A DNA stretch of 24,676 nucleotides from JAAZLA01 sp964560975 (GCA_964560975.1 CAZLNE010000022.1:1-24676); one strand, 5' to 3'. Shown: positions 6,860 through 15,686, numbered from the stretch's first letter. Notes: generated by a model from the sequence alone, not told the origin. Numbers and translations: made by a program.

Positions 6860-9607
6860 ATGGTACACGGCGGGATAAGAAAAACTCTTTTTATTAGCAT
6901 TTCTTTATTTCTAGTCATGTTCTCTGCATTTACTCAGAAATCTGAAACTATTACGGTAGGATTTACCGATTCCTCACTTTTTCTTCATGAAGAATATGGT
7001 GTCTATACCGGATTTGCCTATGAGTATCTTATTGAAATTGCAAAATCTACAGGATGGAACTATACCTTTGTAAAGGGCACTCATGAGGAGTGTGTAGAAG
7101 GTCTCATTAATGGATCATTAGATATTGTCCCAGGCCTTCAAATAACTGATAAAACTGAGAACCAGTTTCTGTTTTCCTCACGATCTATCGGCTCATGGCC
7201 GCTCATGCTCTATTCACATCCTGACAGTACTTTCTTTAGCCAATTTAACAATTTTTCGCAATTGAATAACCGCGTTATAGGTATACCTATTAACGATAAA
7301 AACCGGCAAATCTTACTCAAAAGATGTTTAGATGCAGGAAGTACTCCAATATTAAAGGAGTATCCTGATCTAAAGACGCTCAAGCAAGCCTTACTTAACA
7401 AAGACGTAGAGCTAATCTTTCATAATAGTATACACTTTGATAAGGAATTACAGTGCATAGCATCCTTTTCTCCCCAGGATTATTTTATAGCTATATCCAA
7501 ACACGCCCCACATACTGCTTCTACCCTTGAAATAGTACTCGAAAACATTCAATCAAAAGATCCTTACTACAATGCAGTACTTCATAAAAAGTACTACTCT
7601 GATATACTATCAGTTGTTCATGAATTAACTAAAGAAGAAAAAGACTTTATTCGAGCAAGTCCTTATGTAAATGTAACAATCAGCTCTGTGTATCCGCCAA
7701 TAGATGCCGCAGACAGTGTGTATGGATCCAGCATTCTCATGTCAATATTAGATCTAATAACTGATAAAACCGGTCTTCAATTTACATACATAATTTCCTC
7801 AGACAATAATGCTTCTATAAAAAACCTTACCAATGGAAAAGCACAAATTATTGCTGCAAGCTTTAATAATTTTAAATTAGCAGAATCACAAAATATCTAT
7901 CTTTCACTTCCCATTCTGCCAATAAACCTGTATGAAATATACAACAAAAATGCAAGGAGAACACAAAAACCAAAGTCTTATGCCCTTACGAAGGAATACT
8001 ATGATTCTGGAATTGTTTCGCAAAAAGACAGCATTATGGTTCTACCCACCCTCTATGATTGTCTAAAGGCTGTAGAAAAAGGGAAAATAGATATTACCTA
8101 TGCCAATGTGTATGCGCTCCTGTATCATTCGCAGCAAAACGACTTCATAAACTTAACGTATGATTATACTACCGAATTAAAACGGGAGTTGGCTTTTGGA
8201 GTCTCAAAAGATGCGGACAGGAGAATTCTTTCTATTATTAATAAAGGAATAAGTCTTATTAGTGAACAGGAATTTCAGCAGGTAATTTACAATAATACAA
8301 TCCTTTATAATAAAAAGGTTTCATTTAAGGTTTTCTTTCAAAACCACACCTTACAATTTTCACTTGTCATTTTACTTTTTATTTCCATTCTTGCTACAGT
8401 CATCTTTCTTATTATCCTTAATCACATACGGCTGCAGAAAAACATGGCGCTGGAAAAAGCAAATAATGCAAAAACTGAATTTTTATCAAGGATGTCGCAT
8501 GAAATTAGGACGCCCCTGACTGCCATAATAGGACTTAACGATCTTGCATTGCAGAAAAACGATACCGAAAACAACATTACATCCTATCTTAATAAAATTG
8601 ATATTTCATCACGCCATCTTTTACAGCTTATAAATGATATTCTAGATATGTCAAAAATCAGCGAAGGAAAGATACTCCTAAAAAAAACAGCCTTTTCGCT
8701 TAGCAAGCTTCTAAAAACAATTTATGTGGTGTATCACCCGTTAGCAGAAAAAAGTAAAGTACTGCTTTCAATACAAAAGCCTCAAAATCTGCCGGACACA
8801 TATATAGCTGATGAACTTCGTATAAAAGAAATACTCATAAATCTTATATCTAATGGAATTAAATATAATAAAAAAGAAGGTGTCGTTACTCTTGCAGTTG
8901 AACAATTACAGTCAAAAGAGCAAAAAAGAACCGTAACACTCAGATTTACAGTATCGGACACCGGCATTGGAATGAACAAACATACCATCGATAAAATTTT
9001 TGAACCCTTTGAACGAGCCGATATTGCAGACTTAAAGCAAATTAACGGCAGCGGATTAGGTTTAGCCTTAAGCAAAAAAATGCTTGAACTTATGGGAAGC
9101 ACAATTCAGGTATCAAGTATTCCAGGAATTGGAAGCAGTTTCTGGTTTGATCTGGAACTTCTTCCTTGTATTGAAGCTGAATCAAAGCAGTGCAAACAGG
9201 AAACAAAGTCAATCTGTTCACTCGAAGGCAGAAGACTCATTCTGGCAGAAGACAATGATATGAATGCAGAGATAGTAAAAGAATTTATTATGGGACTGCA
9301 TCCTGCTGAATTTGTGAGAGCTATGAATGGAAAAGAATGTGTAACAATTTTTGAGAAGTCGCCTGTAGGTTATTACGACACCATCATTATGGATATTCGA
9401 ATGCCCATTATGGACGGATACAAGGCTACAAAACATATCCGCTCGCTCAGTAGAAGCGATGCTAAAACAGTTCATATCATCGCGTTATCTGCAAATGCCT
9501 ATATAGAAGACATAGAACTCTCTATTGAATCGGGAATGAACACTCACTGTTCAAAACCAATAAATAAAGATGAACTGCAAATTGCTCTTATGCTCGGTGC
9601 TAAATAA
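6860..9607 (+). CDS. Hybrid histidine kinase with two solute-binding sensor domains
   Basis: This 915-residue sensor kinase is of the EvgS/BvgS layout. A signal peptide or N-terminal helix (about 8-25) is followed by two periplasmic SBP_bac_3-like domains (about 30-250 and 266-485), then one membrane helix (about 499-521). The cytoplasmic part has HisKA with phospho-acceptor His547 in SHEIRTPL, an HATPase domain (N-box 661-670, DTGIG 700-704, GSGLGL 730-735), and a C-terminal receiver with Asp845 in MDIRMP and Lys899. There is no PAS domain, no HPt domain and no output domain, so it needs a separate HPt protein and response regulator, which are not beside it. The start ATG has AAGGA 6 bases upstream. 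SBP_bac_3 domains often bind amino acids or related small molecules. The location between ilvY and ilvC suggests, but does not prove, a branched-chain-related ligand. Confidence 0.9.
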   Translation: MVHGGIRKTLFISISLFLVMFSAFTQKSETITVGFTDSSLFLHEEYGVYTGFAYEYLIEIAKSTGWNYTFVKGTHEECVEGLINGSLDIVPGLQITDKTENQFLFSSRSIGSWPLMLYSHPDSTFFSQFNNFSQLNNRVIGIPINDKNRQILLKRCLDAGSTPILKEYPDLKTLKQALLNKDVELIFHNSIHFDKELQCIASFSPQDYFIAISKHAPHTASTLEIVLENIQSKDPYYNAVLHKKYYSDILSVVHELTKEEKDFIRASPYVNVTISSVYPPIDAADSVYGSSILMSILDLITDKTGLQFTYIISSDNNASIKNLTNGKAQIIAASFNNFKLAESQNIYLSLPILPINLYEIYNKNARRTQKPKSYALTKEYYDSGIVSQKDSIMVLPTLYDCLKAVEKGKIDITYANVYALLYHSQQNDFINLTYDYTTELKRELAFGVSKDADRRILSIINKGISLISEQEFQQVIYNNTILYNKKVSFKVFFQNHTLQFSLVILLFISILATVIFLIILNHIRLQKNMALEKANNAKTEFLSRMSHEIRTPLTAIIGLNDLALQKNDTENNITSYLNKIDISSRHLLQLINDILDMSKISEGKILLKKTAFSLSKLLKTIYVVYHPLAEKSKVLLSIQKPQNLPDTYIADELRIKEILINLISNGIKYNKKEGVVTLAVEQLQSKEQKRTVTLRFTVSDTGIGMNKHTIDKIFEPFERADIADLKQINGSGLGLALSKKMLELMGSTIQVSSIPGIGSSFWFDLELLPCIEAESKQCKQETKSICSLEGRRLILAEDNDMNAEIVKEFIMGLHPAEFVRAMNGKECVTIFEKSPVGYYDTIIMDIRMPIMDGYKATKHIRSLSRSDAKTVHIIALSANAYIEDIELSIESGMNTHCSKPINKDELQIALMLGAK

Positions 9608-9621
9608 ACATAGTGATTGTT

Positions 9622-9649
9622 GTACTATTTTCACCACGTAGTGTAGTAC
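9622..9649. other. Dyad between the kinase gene and ilvC
   Basis: GTACTA (9622-9627) pairs with TAGTAC (9644-9649). An inner CAC/GTG pair (9632-9634, 9641-9643) encloses a CACGTA loop, leaving a four-T bulge. No T-run follows on the plus strand, so it is a poor terminator. It may be an mRNA 3' end structure or a protein site. Confidence 0.35.
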
Positions 9650-9673
9650 CCCTTGAAAGCAAAAAAACTTTTT

Positions 9674-9696
9674 ATTATTGCGTTTCATACATCTAT
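9674..9696. promoter_or_regulatory. Probable IlvY site upstream of ilvC
   Basis: The left arm ATTATTG (9674-9680) is identical to that of the dyad at 6745. The whole 23-base site matches that dyad at 14 positions, and the T-N11-A frame is kept (T9679, A9691). Its centre is about 65 bases before the predicted ilvC start. Further GCAA words at 9702-9705 and 9720-9723 could be secondary activation sites. Confidence 0.5.
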
Positions 9697-9714
9697 ACGG
9701 TGCAAATATTTCGA

Positions 9715-9743
9715 TTTACGCAACATTAAAAATACGCTATTAT
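9715..9743 (+). promoter_or_regulatory. Promoter of ilvC
   Basis: TTTACG (9715-9720) and TATTAT (9738-9743) are 17 bases apart. Transcription would start near 9750, leaving a leader of about 37 bases with GGAGG. No leader peptide or attenuator is visible. Confidence 0.55.
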
Positions 9744-9786
9744 ACAGTAACTTTTAATTCGTGTAAGTAATACTATGGAGGACATA

Positions 9787-11268
9787 ATGGAAAAGAAAAA
9801 CTATTTTAACTCGATTCCCTGGAGAGCGGCATTGCTTCAGCTTGGTCATTGCCGTTTTATGGAACGGGACGAATTCGCCGATGGTACTAAGGCACTTGTT
9901 GGAAAGAAAATTGTTATTGTAGGCTGCGGTGCACAGGGCTTACATCAGGGTATGAACTTACGGGATTCCGGTCTCGATGTCAGCTACACATTACGAAAGG
10001 AAGCTATTGAATCAAAAAGACAAAGCTGGAAAAATGCTGTAGAAAATGGATTTAAGGTCGGTACCTATGAAGAAATGATTCCCAATGCTGATCTGATAGG
10101 CAATTTAACGCCGGATAAACAGCATTCCGATGTATTAACGAAGGTTATGCCGCTTATGAAAAAAAACTCAGCTCTTTGGTACAGTCATGGTTTTAACATT
10201 GTAGAAGAAGGAATGCAAATTCGAAAAGATGTTACGGTTGTTATGATGGCGCCAAAGGGTCCAGGCTCAGAGGTGCGAACAGAATATGTACGCGGTTTCG
10301 GCGTTCCGGCCCTCATTGCTGTACACCCGGAAAACGATCCTGAAGGCAAGGGATGGGCAATCGCAAAAGCCTTAGCAGTCGGATGCGGCGGAAGCAGAGC
10401 AGGTGTTCTTGAATCAAGTTTTGTTGCAGAAGTAAAATCTGATCTCATGGGCGAGCAAACCATCCTCTGCGGTATGCTTCAAACAGGCTCTCTGTTGTGT
10501 TTTGATAAAATGGTAGAAAAAGGTATTGACAAGGGCTATGCATCTAAACTTATTCAGTATGGATGGGAAACAATTACAGAAGCTCTGAAATGGGGCGGTA
10601 TTACCGGCATGATGGACAGGCTTTCAAATCCTGCTAAACTAAAAGCAAATACACTTTCAAAAGAACTCAAGTCAATCATGACAAAACTCTATCACAAACA
10701 CCAGGATGATATTATTTCCGGGCATTTTAGCAAAACAATGATGGAAGACTGGGCTAATGGTGATAAAAACCTTCTTGCCTGGCGTGAAGCAACTGGTAAG
10801 ACTGTATTTGAACAGACTCCTGCAGGTTCTATGGAAATTACAGAACAGGAATACTTTGACAACGGTATTCTCATGATAGCAATGGTAAAAGCAGGAGTAG
10901 AGCTTGCATTTGAAACAATGGTAGATGCAGGAATTAAGGCAGAAAGCGCCTATTATGAGTCACTCCATGAAGTTCCGCTTATTGCAAACCTTATTAGCCG
11001 CAAAAAGCTCTATGAGATGAACAAGGTTATTTCTGATACAGCAGAATACGGCTGTTACCTATTTGATAATGCCTGCCGTCCTCTCCTTGCAGATTTTATG
11101 AAAAAAGTTGGTACTGACATAATTGGAAAAGGTCTTACTTTAAAAAGCAATGGAGTTTCTAATGCAGAATTAGTTTCTGTAAATACAGAAATAAGAAACC
11201 ATCCTGTAGAAATTGTAGGACAAAAACTTCGCGGTTACATGACTGCGATGAAGGCTATTGTAGGTTAA
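9787..11268 (+). CDS. ilvC: Ketol-acid reductoisomerase, class II (long form)
   Basis: IlvC converts 2-acetolactate or 2-aceto-2-hydroxybutyrate to the dihydroxy acid with NADPH and Mg2+, the second step of valine, isoleucine and leucine synthesis. At 493 residues it is the long, E. coli-like class II enzyme rather than the roughly 330-residue class I form. It aligns almost gap-free with E. coli IlvC as I recall it: the nucleotide-binding loop GCGAQG (47-52) is present, and expected active-site residues His134, Lys157, Asp219, Glu223, Glu391, Glu395 and Ser416 are kept at an offset of two. Arg70, Arg78 and Ser80 match the NADPH-specific positions. I start at the ATG at 9787, with GGAGG 5 bases before it and an N-terminus matching E. 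coli. The ATG at 9775 would add four residues. No other ilv gene lies in the window. Confidence 0.97.
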   Translation: MEKKNYFNSIPWRAALLQLGHCRFMERDEFADGTKALVGKKIVIVGCGAQGLHQGMNLRDSGLDVSYTLRKEAIESKRQSWKNAVENGFKVGTYEEMIPNADLIGNLTPDKQHSDVLTKVMPLMKKNSALWYSHGFNIVEEGMQIRKDVTVVMMAPKGPGSEVRTEYVRGFGVPALIAVHPENDPEGKGWAIAKALAVGCGGSRAGVLESSFVAEVKSDLMGEQTILCGMLQTGSLLCFDKMVEKGIDKGYASKLIQYGWETITEALKWGGITGMMDRLSNPAKLKANTLSKELKSIMTKLYHKHQDDIISGHFSKTMMEDWANGDKNLLAWREATGKTVFEQTPAGSMEITEQEYFDNGILMIAMVKAGVELAFETMVDAGIKAESAYYESLHEVPLIANLISRKKLYEMNKVISDTAEYGCYLFDNACRPLLADFMKKVGTDIIGKGLTLKSNGVSNAELVSVNTEIRNHPVEIVGQKLRGYMTAMKAIVG

Positions 11269-11288
11269 TAGTATCACTTAACATAAAA

Positions 11289-11334
11289 AAACCGGAGTAA
11301 CAGTGAATTTTTCATTCTTCTGTTACTCCGGTTT
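11289..11334. terminator. Bidirectional terminator between ilvC and blc
   Basis: A perfect 15-pair stem (11289-11303 with 11320-11334, core CCGGAGTAACAG/CTGTTACTCCGG) has a 16-base loop. It is flanked by an A-run on the left and TTTATT on the right, so it can end both converging genes. Confidence 0.9.
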
Positions 11335-11353
11335 ATTGTATTCTTGAGTAAGC

Positions 11354-11875
11354 TTAGTCGTGTTCAACCCATACAAACCGGGAAGTATCATAACCGCCTT
11401 TTTTTGCAAGTTCTACATAGGCCTGTTTTATATCTTCAGGCATTGTCTTGGTTCGTGAAAGAATCCAAATATAATCCGTATTGTTTCCTACAATTAATGC
11501 GTACTTATAATCCTTATCAATCGCAACTACATTATAACCTGAATAAAAAGGACCAAAGAAAGAAACCTTAAGTTCAGCTACGCTTGGATTTCCACGGAAT
11601 TTAGCTTTTGCAAAGGCTTCTTCTTTTTCATTTTTTACGTAGTTAAAACCCCGGTTAATGACACGTACAGACCCGTCATTATTCCATGAATATTCAGCTG
11701 TTGTATTTTTTAAATCTTTTTCAAATTTAAAATCAAAGCGTGCAATTTCATACCATGTACCTAAATACTTTTCTGCTTCAAAATCATTGACCGCAGTAAA
11801 ACCTTTTGGTATTCCTGCACATGATACAAACAACACTGCAATAAGTACTAAAAATGCTGTATAAATTTTTTTCAT
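11354..11875 (-). CDS. blc: Outer membrane lipocalin Blc
   Basis: This bacterial lipocalin of 173 residues binds lysophospholipids or fatty acids at the outer membrane in other bacteria. A lipoprotein signal ends at Cys19 (LFVSC). The lipocalin signature GTWYEIARF lies at 39-47, the conserved SFFGPFYSGYNVVAID segment at 105-120, and DYIWILSRT at 134-142; each closely resembles E. coli Blc. The length is normal. GGAG lies about 8 bases before the ATG. It is a single gene with its own promoter, converging on ilvC. It supports a diderm host. Confidence 0.93.
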   Translation of the reverse strand: MKKIYTAFLVLIAVLFVSCAGIPKGFTAVNDFEAEKYLGTWYEIARFDFKFEKDLKNTTAEYSWNNDGSVRVINRGFNYVKNEKEEAFAKAKFRGNPSVAELKVSFFGPFYSGYNVVAIDKDYKYALIVGNNTDYIWILSRTKTMPEDIKQAYVELAKKGGYDTSRFVWVEHD

Positions 11876-11914
11876 ACTATTCTTCTCCTTTTACTTAGAA
11901 GTAATCATATATAT

Positions 11915-11943
11915 AGTATGCATTCCAAAAGAGCTATAGTCAA
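11915..11943 (-). promoter_or_regulatory. Promoter of blc
   Basis: On the minus strand, TTGACT (11943-11938) and CATACT (11920-11915) are 17 bases apart, giving a leader of about 30 bases with a GGAG ribosome site. Confidence 0.6.
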
Positions 11944-11980
11944 TGCGATTTACCGGTTATCTTCGTGACTAAGTTACCTG

Positions 11981-13369
11981 CTACAGGGGGAGATCTTTTT
12001 TTGAAAAATAGTTAATTCCTGCACTATATAAAATAAGAGCAAATACCACAAGAATTGAAAGCTGAGGAAGAAATATCTGACCATTCACAATTTCTCTGGC
12101 AGGGAAGAGAGTATTTATGGTAATATATTTAAACCCTTCAAGCGACTCATCCGTATTTGCCATCATGTGTATAATCTGAAAGAATAATGGCAGTCCTGCA
12201 CCAAGAGCAATTGAATATTTAGAAAAATTGAAAAAGCACGAAGCAAAAAAAGAAATGCTGCTGAATGCAAACAAAAAAATAAAACAAGATATGTTGAGTA
12301 ATACCCACTTATGTACACTAAAATTAGAATTATCTTTGCCCAATTCAGATTTCGCTATTGTTTGATTGATTAATGATACAATGAACACTTCATCAAAACC
12401 GGAAGCTTGAGAGGCTGCGGCTAGAGCCTTTGGATTATTTTTTATTAATCCCATGTTAGTAATTAAAGTGGTTATTTGTACACCAAGTTCTTGAGACGAA
12501 GCCAAAAGAGCCTTTGAAATTCCTTCCTGAAGATTCTTATTTTGCATCATATTTTGAAGAGACATTTTCTCCGTTTGAGTTAAATAGACAGCAAAAACAC
12601 TTGGCGTCATTCCCATAACACTCGAGCCGGCTACGAGGGCATCCTCATTACTCTTAATAACTGAAGTATCAGCCTCTAAGTCTGCTAAACTAACTTGCAA
12701 CACTGCTGCACTTGCACGAAGTGCATTTTGCTTAATTTTAGCATTTAAGTATTCTGTATATTCATCAACAGTTAAACGCCTGGCCTTAGCACCCGTAAGT
12801 ACGGCTTGTTTGTTGTTTTTTATAAGCAGGAGATTCTCACTCAATTCTTCTTTATCCAGATCCAGTATTCTGCTTACAGCTCTCACATCCTTTGTATGTT
12901 TACTTACAATAATACCTTCAAATTTAAACTGAATAACGGCGGAACCTAATACTAGAATAACAAAAAACATCATAAAAAGCGAAAAAACCAAAAACAAAGC
13001 CTTACTAAAAACTACTGAAGATCTTGGTATTTTTGAAGATAAAGTATACGCCATAGAACCACGGTCGACTTCTCCTGCAACAAGACCATTGGCAACGAGA
13101 AGTTCATACCCAAGTGCAATTAGTACTGCTATAATCCGATACACAGCTTCAGACATAGCACCTAACAATGAAGTAAAAGAGTCCAATTTGTTACCTACAA
13201 AGTCTGCAAAATTTGTGCCCTTTAAAGCTTCTGTTATAGAATAAAAAGCAGAATCATCATATACAAATATTATTGAGCATATAACAAGAACATTGATTCC
13301 CGTAAATATGAGCCAGAGTTTCCAATATTGTAATATTGATTGAAAAAATATTTTTTTATTAAACAACAT
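11981..13369 (-). CDS. ABC-2 type permease, second paralogue
   Basis: This 462-residue integral membrane protein is the same length as, and clearly paralogous to, the permease gene just upstream. It has three N-terminal helices, then a hydrophilic region of about 220 residues (roughly 150-370), then three C-terminal helices and the ending KKDLPL, shared with its paralogue. The segment GLVAGEVDRGSMAYTLSSKIPRS (94-116) is the ABC-2 coupling motif. The hydrophilic region repeats a motif three times, around NLLLIKNNKQAVLTGAKA, SVIKSNEDALVAGSSVMG and GLIKNNPKALAAASQASG. AAGGAG lies 9 bases before the ATG. It is the last gene of the four-gene exporter operon and lies 18 bases after the upstream permease. 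The substrate is unknown. Confidence 0.82.
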   Translation of the reverse strand: MLFNKKIFFQSILQYWKLWLIFTGINVLVICSIIFVYDDSAFYSITEALKGTNFADFVGNKLDSFTSLLGAMSEAVYRIIAVLIALGYELLVANGLVAGEVDRGSMAYTLSSKIPRSSVVFSKALFLVFSLFMMFFVILVLGSAVIQFKFEGIIVSKHTKDVRAVSRILDLDKEELSENLLLIKNNKQAVLTGAKARRLTVDEYTEYLNAKIKQNALRASAAVLQVSLADLEADTSVIKSNEDALVAGSSVMGMTPSVFAVYLTQTEKMSLQNMMQNKNLQEGISKALLASSQELGVQITTLITNMGLIKNNPKALAAASQASGFDEVFIVSLINQTIAKSELGKDNSNFSVHKWVLLNISCFIFLFAFSSISFFASCFFNFSKYSIALGAGLPLFFQIIHMMANTDESLEGFKYITINTLFPAREIVNGQIFLPQLSILVVFALILYSAGINYFSKKDLPL

Positions 13370-13387
13370 GAAAAAAAGCTCCTTATA

Positions 13388-14776
13388 TTATAATGGCAAA
13401 TCTTTCTTCGTAAATACTGCAAAACTTGCACCATACAACACAATGCCGACAAAAATAAGTATAGTAATAGATATACCATATCCTTCAGCCTTTGCTAAAG
13501 ATTGGGTGACATAAAGAGTATTTAAACTAAAATATCTTAATTCGGACATTGAAAGATTAATATCGGACATAAGTTTCAAAAGGAAAAAAGACAAGGGCAA
13601 TCCTGCACCTAAAATGAGTGAATTCCGTGTTAAATTAAAAAAACACGATGCAAAAAAAGAAATTCCGCTTGTTGCGAACATAAATATAAAGCATGCAAGA
13701 TTTATCATTATCCATGCTTCAAGTTTAAAAGAAATAGAAGTATCTTTTTCCAGTTCCTGCATTGCTATTGCCTGGTTTAGAACGGCTGTAAAAACAAGTT
13801 CATCTAAGCCGCTTGTCTGAACTGCTTGTGACAATGCAGCAGTGTTATCTTTTACCAGGCTCATCTGAGAAAGTAAAACGGGCAGCTGAACATCTAAAAC
13901 TTTCGCCGAAGCAAGAAGTGCTTCTGTAAACAAAGTCATCATATCCGGGTTGTTCATTAAATCATTTTTCGCAAATTTTCGGCTCTGTTCTAAATAGATA
14001 CTATATACAGAAGTACTCATACCCATAGCTTCTGCAGCTTTTTGTAAGGCAAGAGGATTATCAGAAATTAATTGGGTATTCATTTCTACTTCTTGTGCAC
14101 TTATACCAAGAACCTCAGAAGCTTTTATATACGAATTTTTCTTCATTTTTAAATTAAGATACTCTACATACTCATCAACATGAATTTTTCGTGCTTTAGC
14201 ACCTGCAGCAAGCGCTTGTGAATCATTTTTAATAAGAAGAAGATTGCTGCTTAGAGTTTTTTTATCAATATGTAAATATGAAGAAACCGCTTTTACATCT
14301 TTTGAATATTCATATCCCCACAAATAACCGAATTTGACCTGAATAGCGATTGATGAGATTATAAATATAGTAAGGAACATGGTAAAAAGTGAGAAAACAA
14401 GATATACACCCTTTGTAACTACAACGCTAATTCTTTTAACTGGAGTTGAAAGAACATAGGCCAGGGAACCCTTATCTACCTCACTCGCCACAAGACCATT
14501 TGCAACAACAAAGGCATAAATTGTTGCAAGGAGAATAGCAAAAATTCCGTAAATGGTTTCTGCTAAAAGGCCGCATAAGGTTGTTATAGTGAATATTTTA
14601 TCTCCTGCCAGCTGTTCAATAGATGTTCCTTTTAACGCCTGCGTTAATGAAATGGAGGCTGACTCATCATAGATACCAATTATGAGACAAATAATAAAAG
14701 ATATACCCAAAGTAAAGGTAAGCCAAAGACGCCGGGTTTCTATGATGCTTTGCTTAAAAATAGTTTTATTAATCAT
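13388..14776 (-). CDS. ABC-2 type permease, first paralogue
   Basis: This permease has 462 residues. Predicted helices are near 18-37, 66-94, 118-146, 356-378, 384-402 and 434-454. With a cytoplasmic N-terminus, the large region 150-350 would be outside the membrane. The coupling motif GLVASEVDKGSLAYVLSTPV lies at 94-113. Three copies of a short helical motif occur at about 177-208, 233-262 and 303-334, with the pattern L-I-K/S-D-N-x-x-A-L-x-x-A and a later G-M/L. The start overlaps the upstream ATPase gene by 8 bases, so translation is coupled. It presumably forms a heterodimer with the second permease, driven by the two ATPases. Confidence 0.83.
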   Translation of the reverse strand: MINKTIFKQSIIETRRLWLTFTLGISFIICLIIGIYDESASISLTQALKGTSIEQLAGDKIFTITTLCGLLAETIYGIFAILLATIYAFVVANGLVASEVDKGSLAYVLSTPVKRISVVVTKGVYLVFSLFTMFLTIFIISSIAIQVKFGYLWGYEYSKDVKAVSSYLHIDKKTLSSNLLLIKNDSQALAAGAKARKIHVDEYVEYLNLKMKKNSYIKASEVLGISAQEVEMNTQLISDNPLALQKAAEAMGMSTSVYSIYLEQSRKFAKNDLMNNPDMMTLFTEALLASAKVLDVQLPVLLSQMSLVKDNTAALSQAVQTSGLDELVFTAVLNQAIAMQELEKDTSISFKLEAWIMINLACFIFMFATSGISFFASCFFNLTRNSLILGAGLPLSFFLLKLMSDINLSMSELRYFSLNTLYVTQSLAKAEGYGISITILIFVGIVLYGASFAVFTKKDLPL

Positions 14777-15686
14777 TATTCTCTACCTTGTAAATACTAT
14801 TAAAATATTGTTCCAGAGAATACTTTATCTCCTTGAAAAAACGGACTCCATAAGTACATAAAAGCTTCGTTAATACATTAATATCGTTATCATTAATACC
14901 TACGGTGCATTGTGCGCATGTTATATCTTTTTTTTGTATGGTAATTATTGATTTTTTAACAAGGTCTTCATTAATAAACCGTACCAAATCATCATGCTGC
15001 AAAAACTCAATTTTGTACGTTTTATTTCTATTATGACGAATATCTGCAGTGGCTACGGTTGCAGCGATTTTGCCTTCTTTTATCATAGCAACCCTATCGC
15101 AGGTATTATAGACCTCATCAAACATATGAGAGGACATAAAAATGGTCTTACCCTTTTTCTTTTCTTCTTTTAAAATGTCGACAAAAAGACTTCTCATTAA
15201 AGGATCTAAACCTGTTGATGGTTCATCAAGTATTAAAATAGGAGGATTATGCATTAAAGCTGCAATAATAGCAGTTTTTTGTTTCATACCCTTAGACATC
15301 CGTTTTAAATTTGCAGAAGTATCAAGCTGAAGTTTTGCTGCAATATAATTACAATACGATAAATCTGTTATATCTAAAAGTTTTGCCTGCCTTCGTAAAA
15401 ACTCAGCACCAGTAGGAGCATCAGGAAAAGCAATTTCACCTGGAATATAACCCACAAGACTTTTAACCTGCGCAGATTCATCCCAGCAATCAAGATTATT
15501 TATAGTTACCGTACCGCTGTCAGGTTTAAGAAACCCCATAAGAAGCCGAATTAGGGTTGTTTTACCAGCTCCATTAGTACCAACAAAGCCGAATGTCTCC
15601 CCTTCATTTATAGAAAGACTAATATCAAATACACCTCTATTGTTTCCATAATCCTTTGTAAGATGAGAGATTTCAATGACCGACAT
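14769..15686 (-). CDS. ABC transporter ATPase, second paralogue
   Basis: This ATPase has 305 residues and is paralogous to the upstream ATPase, aligning without gaps over the first 50 residues. Walker A is GTNGAGKT (36-43). The signature is the degenerate MSKGMKQK, in place of LSGGQ, and Walker B is ILILDEPSTGLDP. Degenerate signatures are common in YtrB-like ABC-2 ATPases, so it is likely still active. A C-terminal extension of about 90 residues follows the core. GAGGGG lies 7 bases before the ATG, and the gene overlaps the upstream ATPase gene by 14 bases. Confidence 0.87.
   Translation of the reverse strand: MSVIEISHLTKDYGNNRGVFDISLSINEGETFGFVGTNGAGKTTLIRLLMGFLKPDSGTVTINNLDCWDESAQVKSLVGYIPGEIAFPDAPTGAEFLRRQAKLLDITDLSYCNYIAAKLQLDTSANLKRMSKGMKQKTAIIAALMHNPPILILDEPSTGLDPLMRSLFVDILKEEKKKGKTIFMSSHMFDEVYNTCDRVAMIKEGKIAATVATADIRHNRNKTYKIEFLQHDDLVRFINEDLVKKSIITIQKKDITCAQCTVGINDNDINVLTKLLCTYGVRFFKEIKYSLEQYFNSIYKVENND

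Noticed and set aside
8782..9102. Antisense open frame of 106 codons in the kinase gene
   Set aside because: It mirrors the HATPase region, whose motifs are clearly read on the other strand.
9655..9686. Hairpin GAAAGCAA with TTGCGTTTC ahead of ilvC, considered as an attenuator
   Set aside because: It lies upstream of the predicted transcription start, has a bulge and AT-only inner pairs, and no leader peptide with valine or isoleucine codons accompanies it.
10185..10463. Open frame of 92 codons antisense to ilvC
   Set aside because: It lies wholly inside a strongly conserved enzyme gene and has no ribosome site or recognisable motif.
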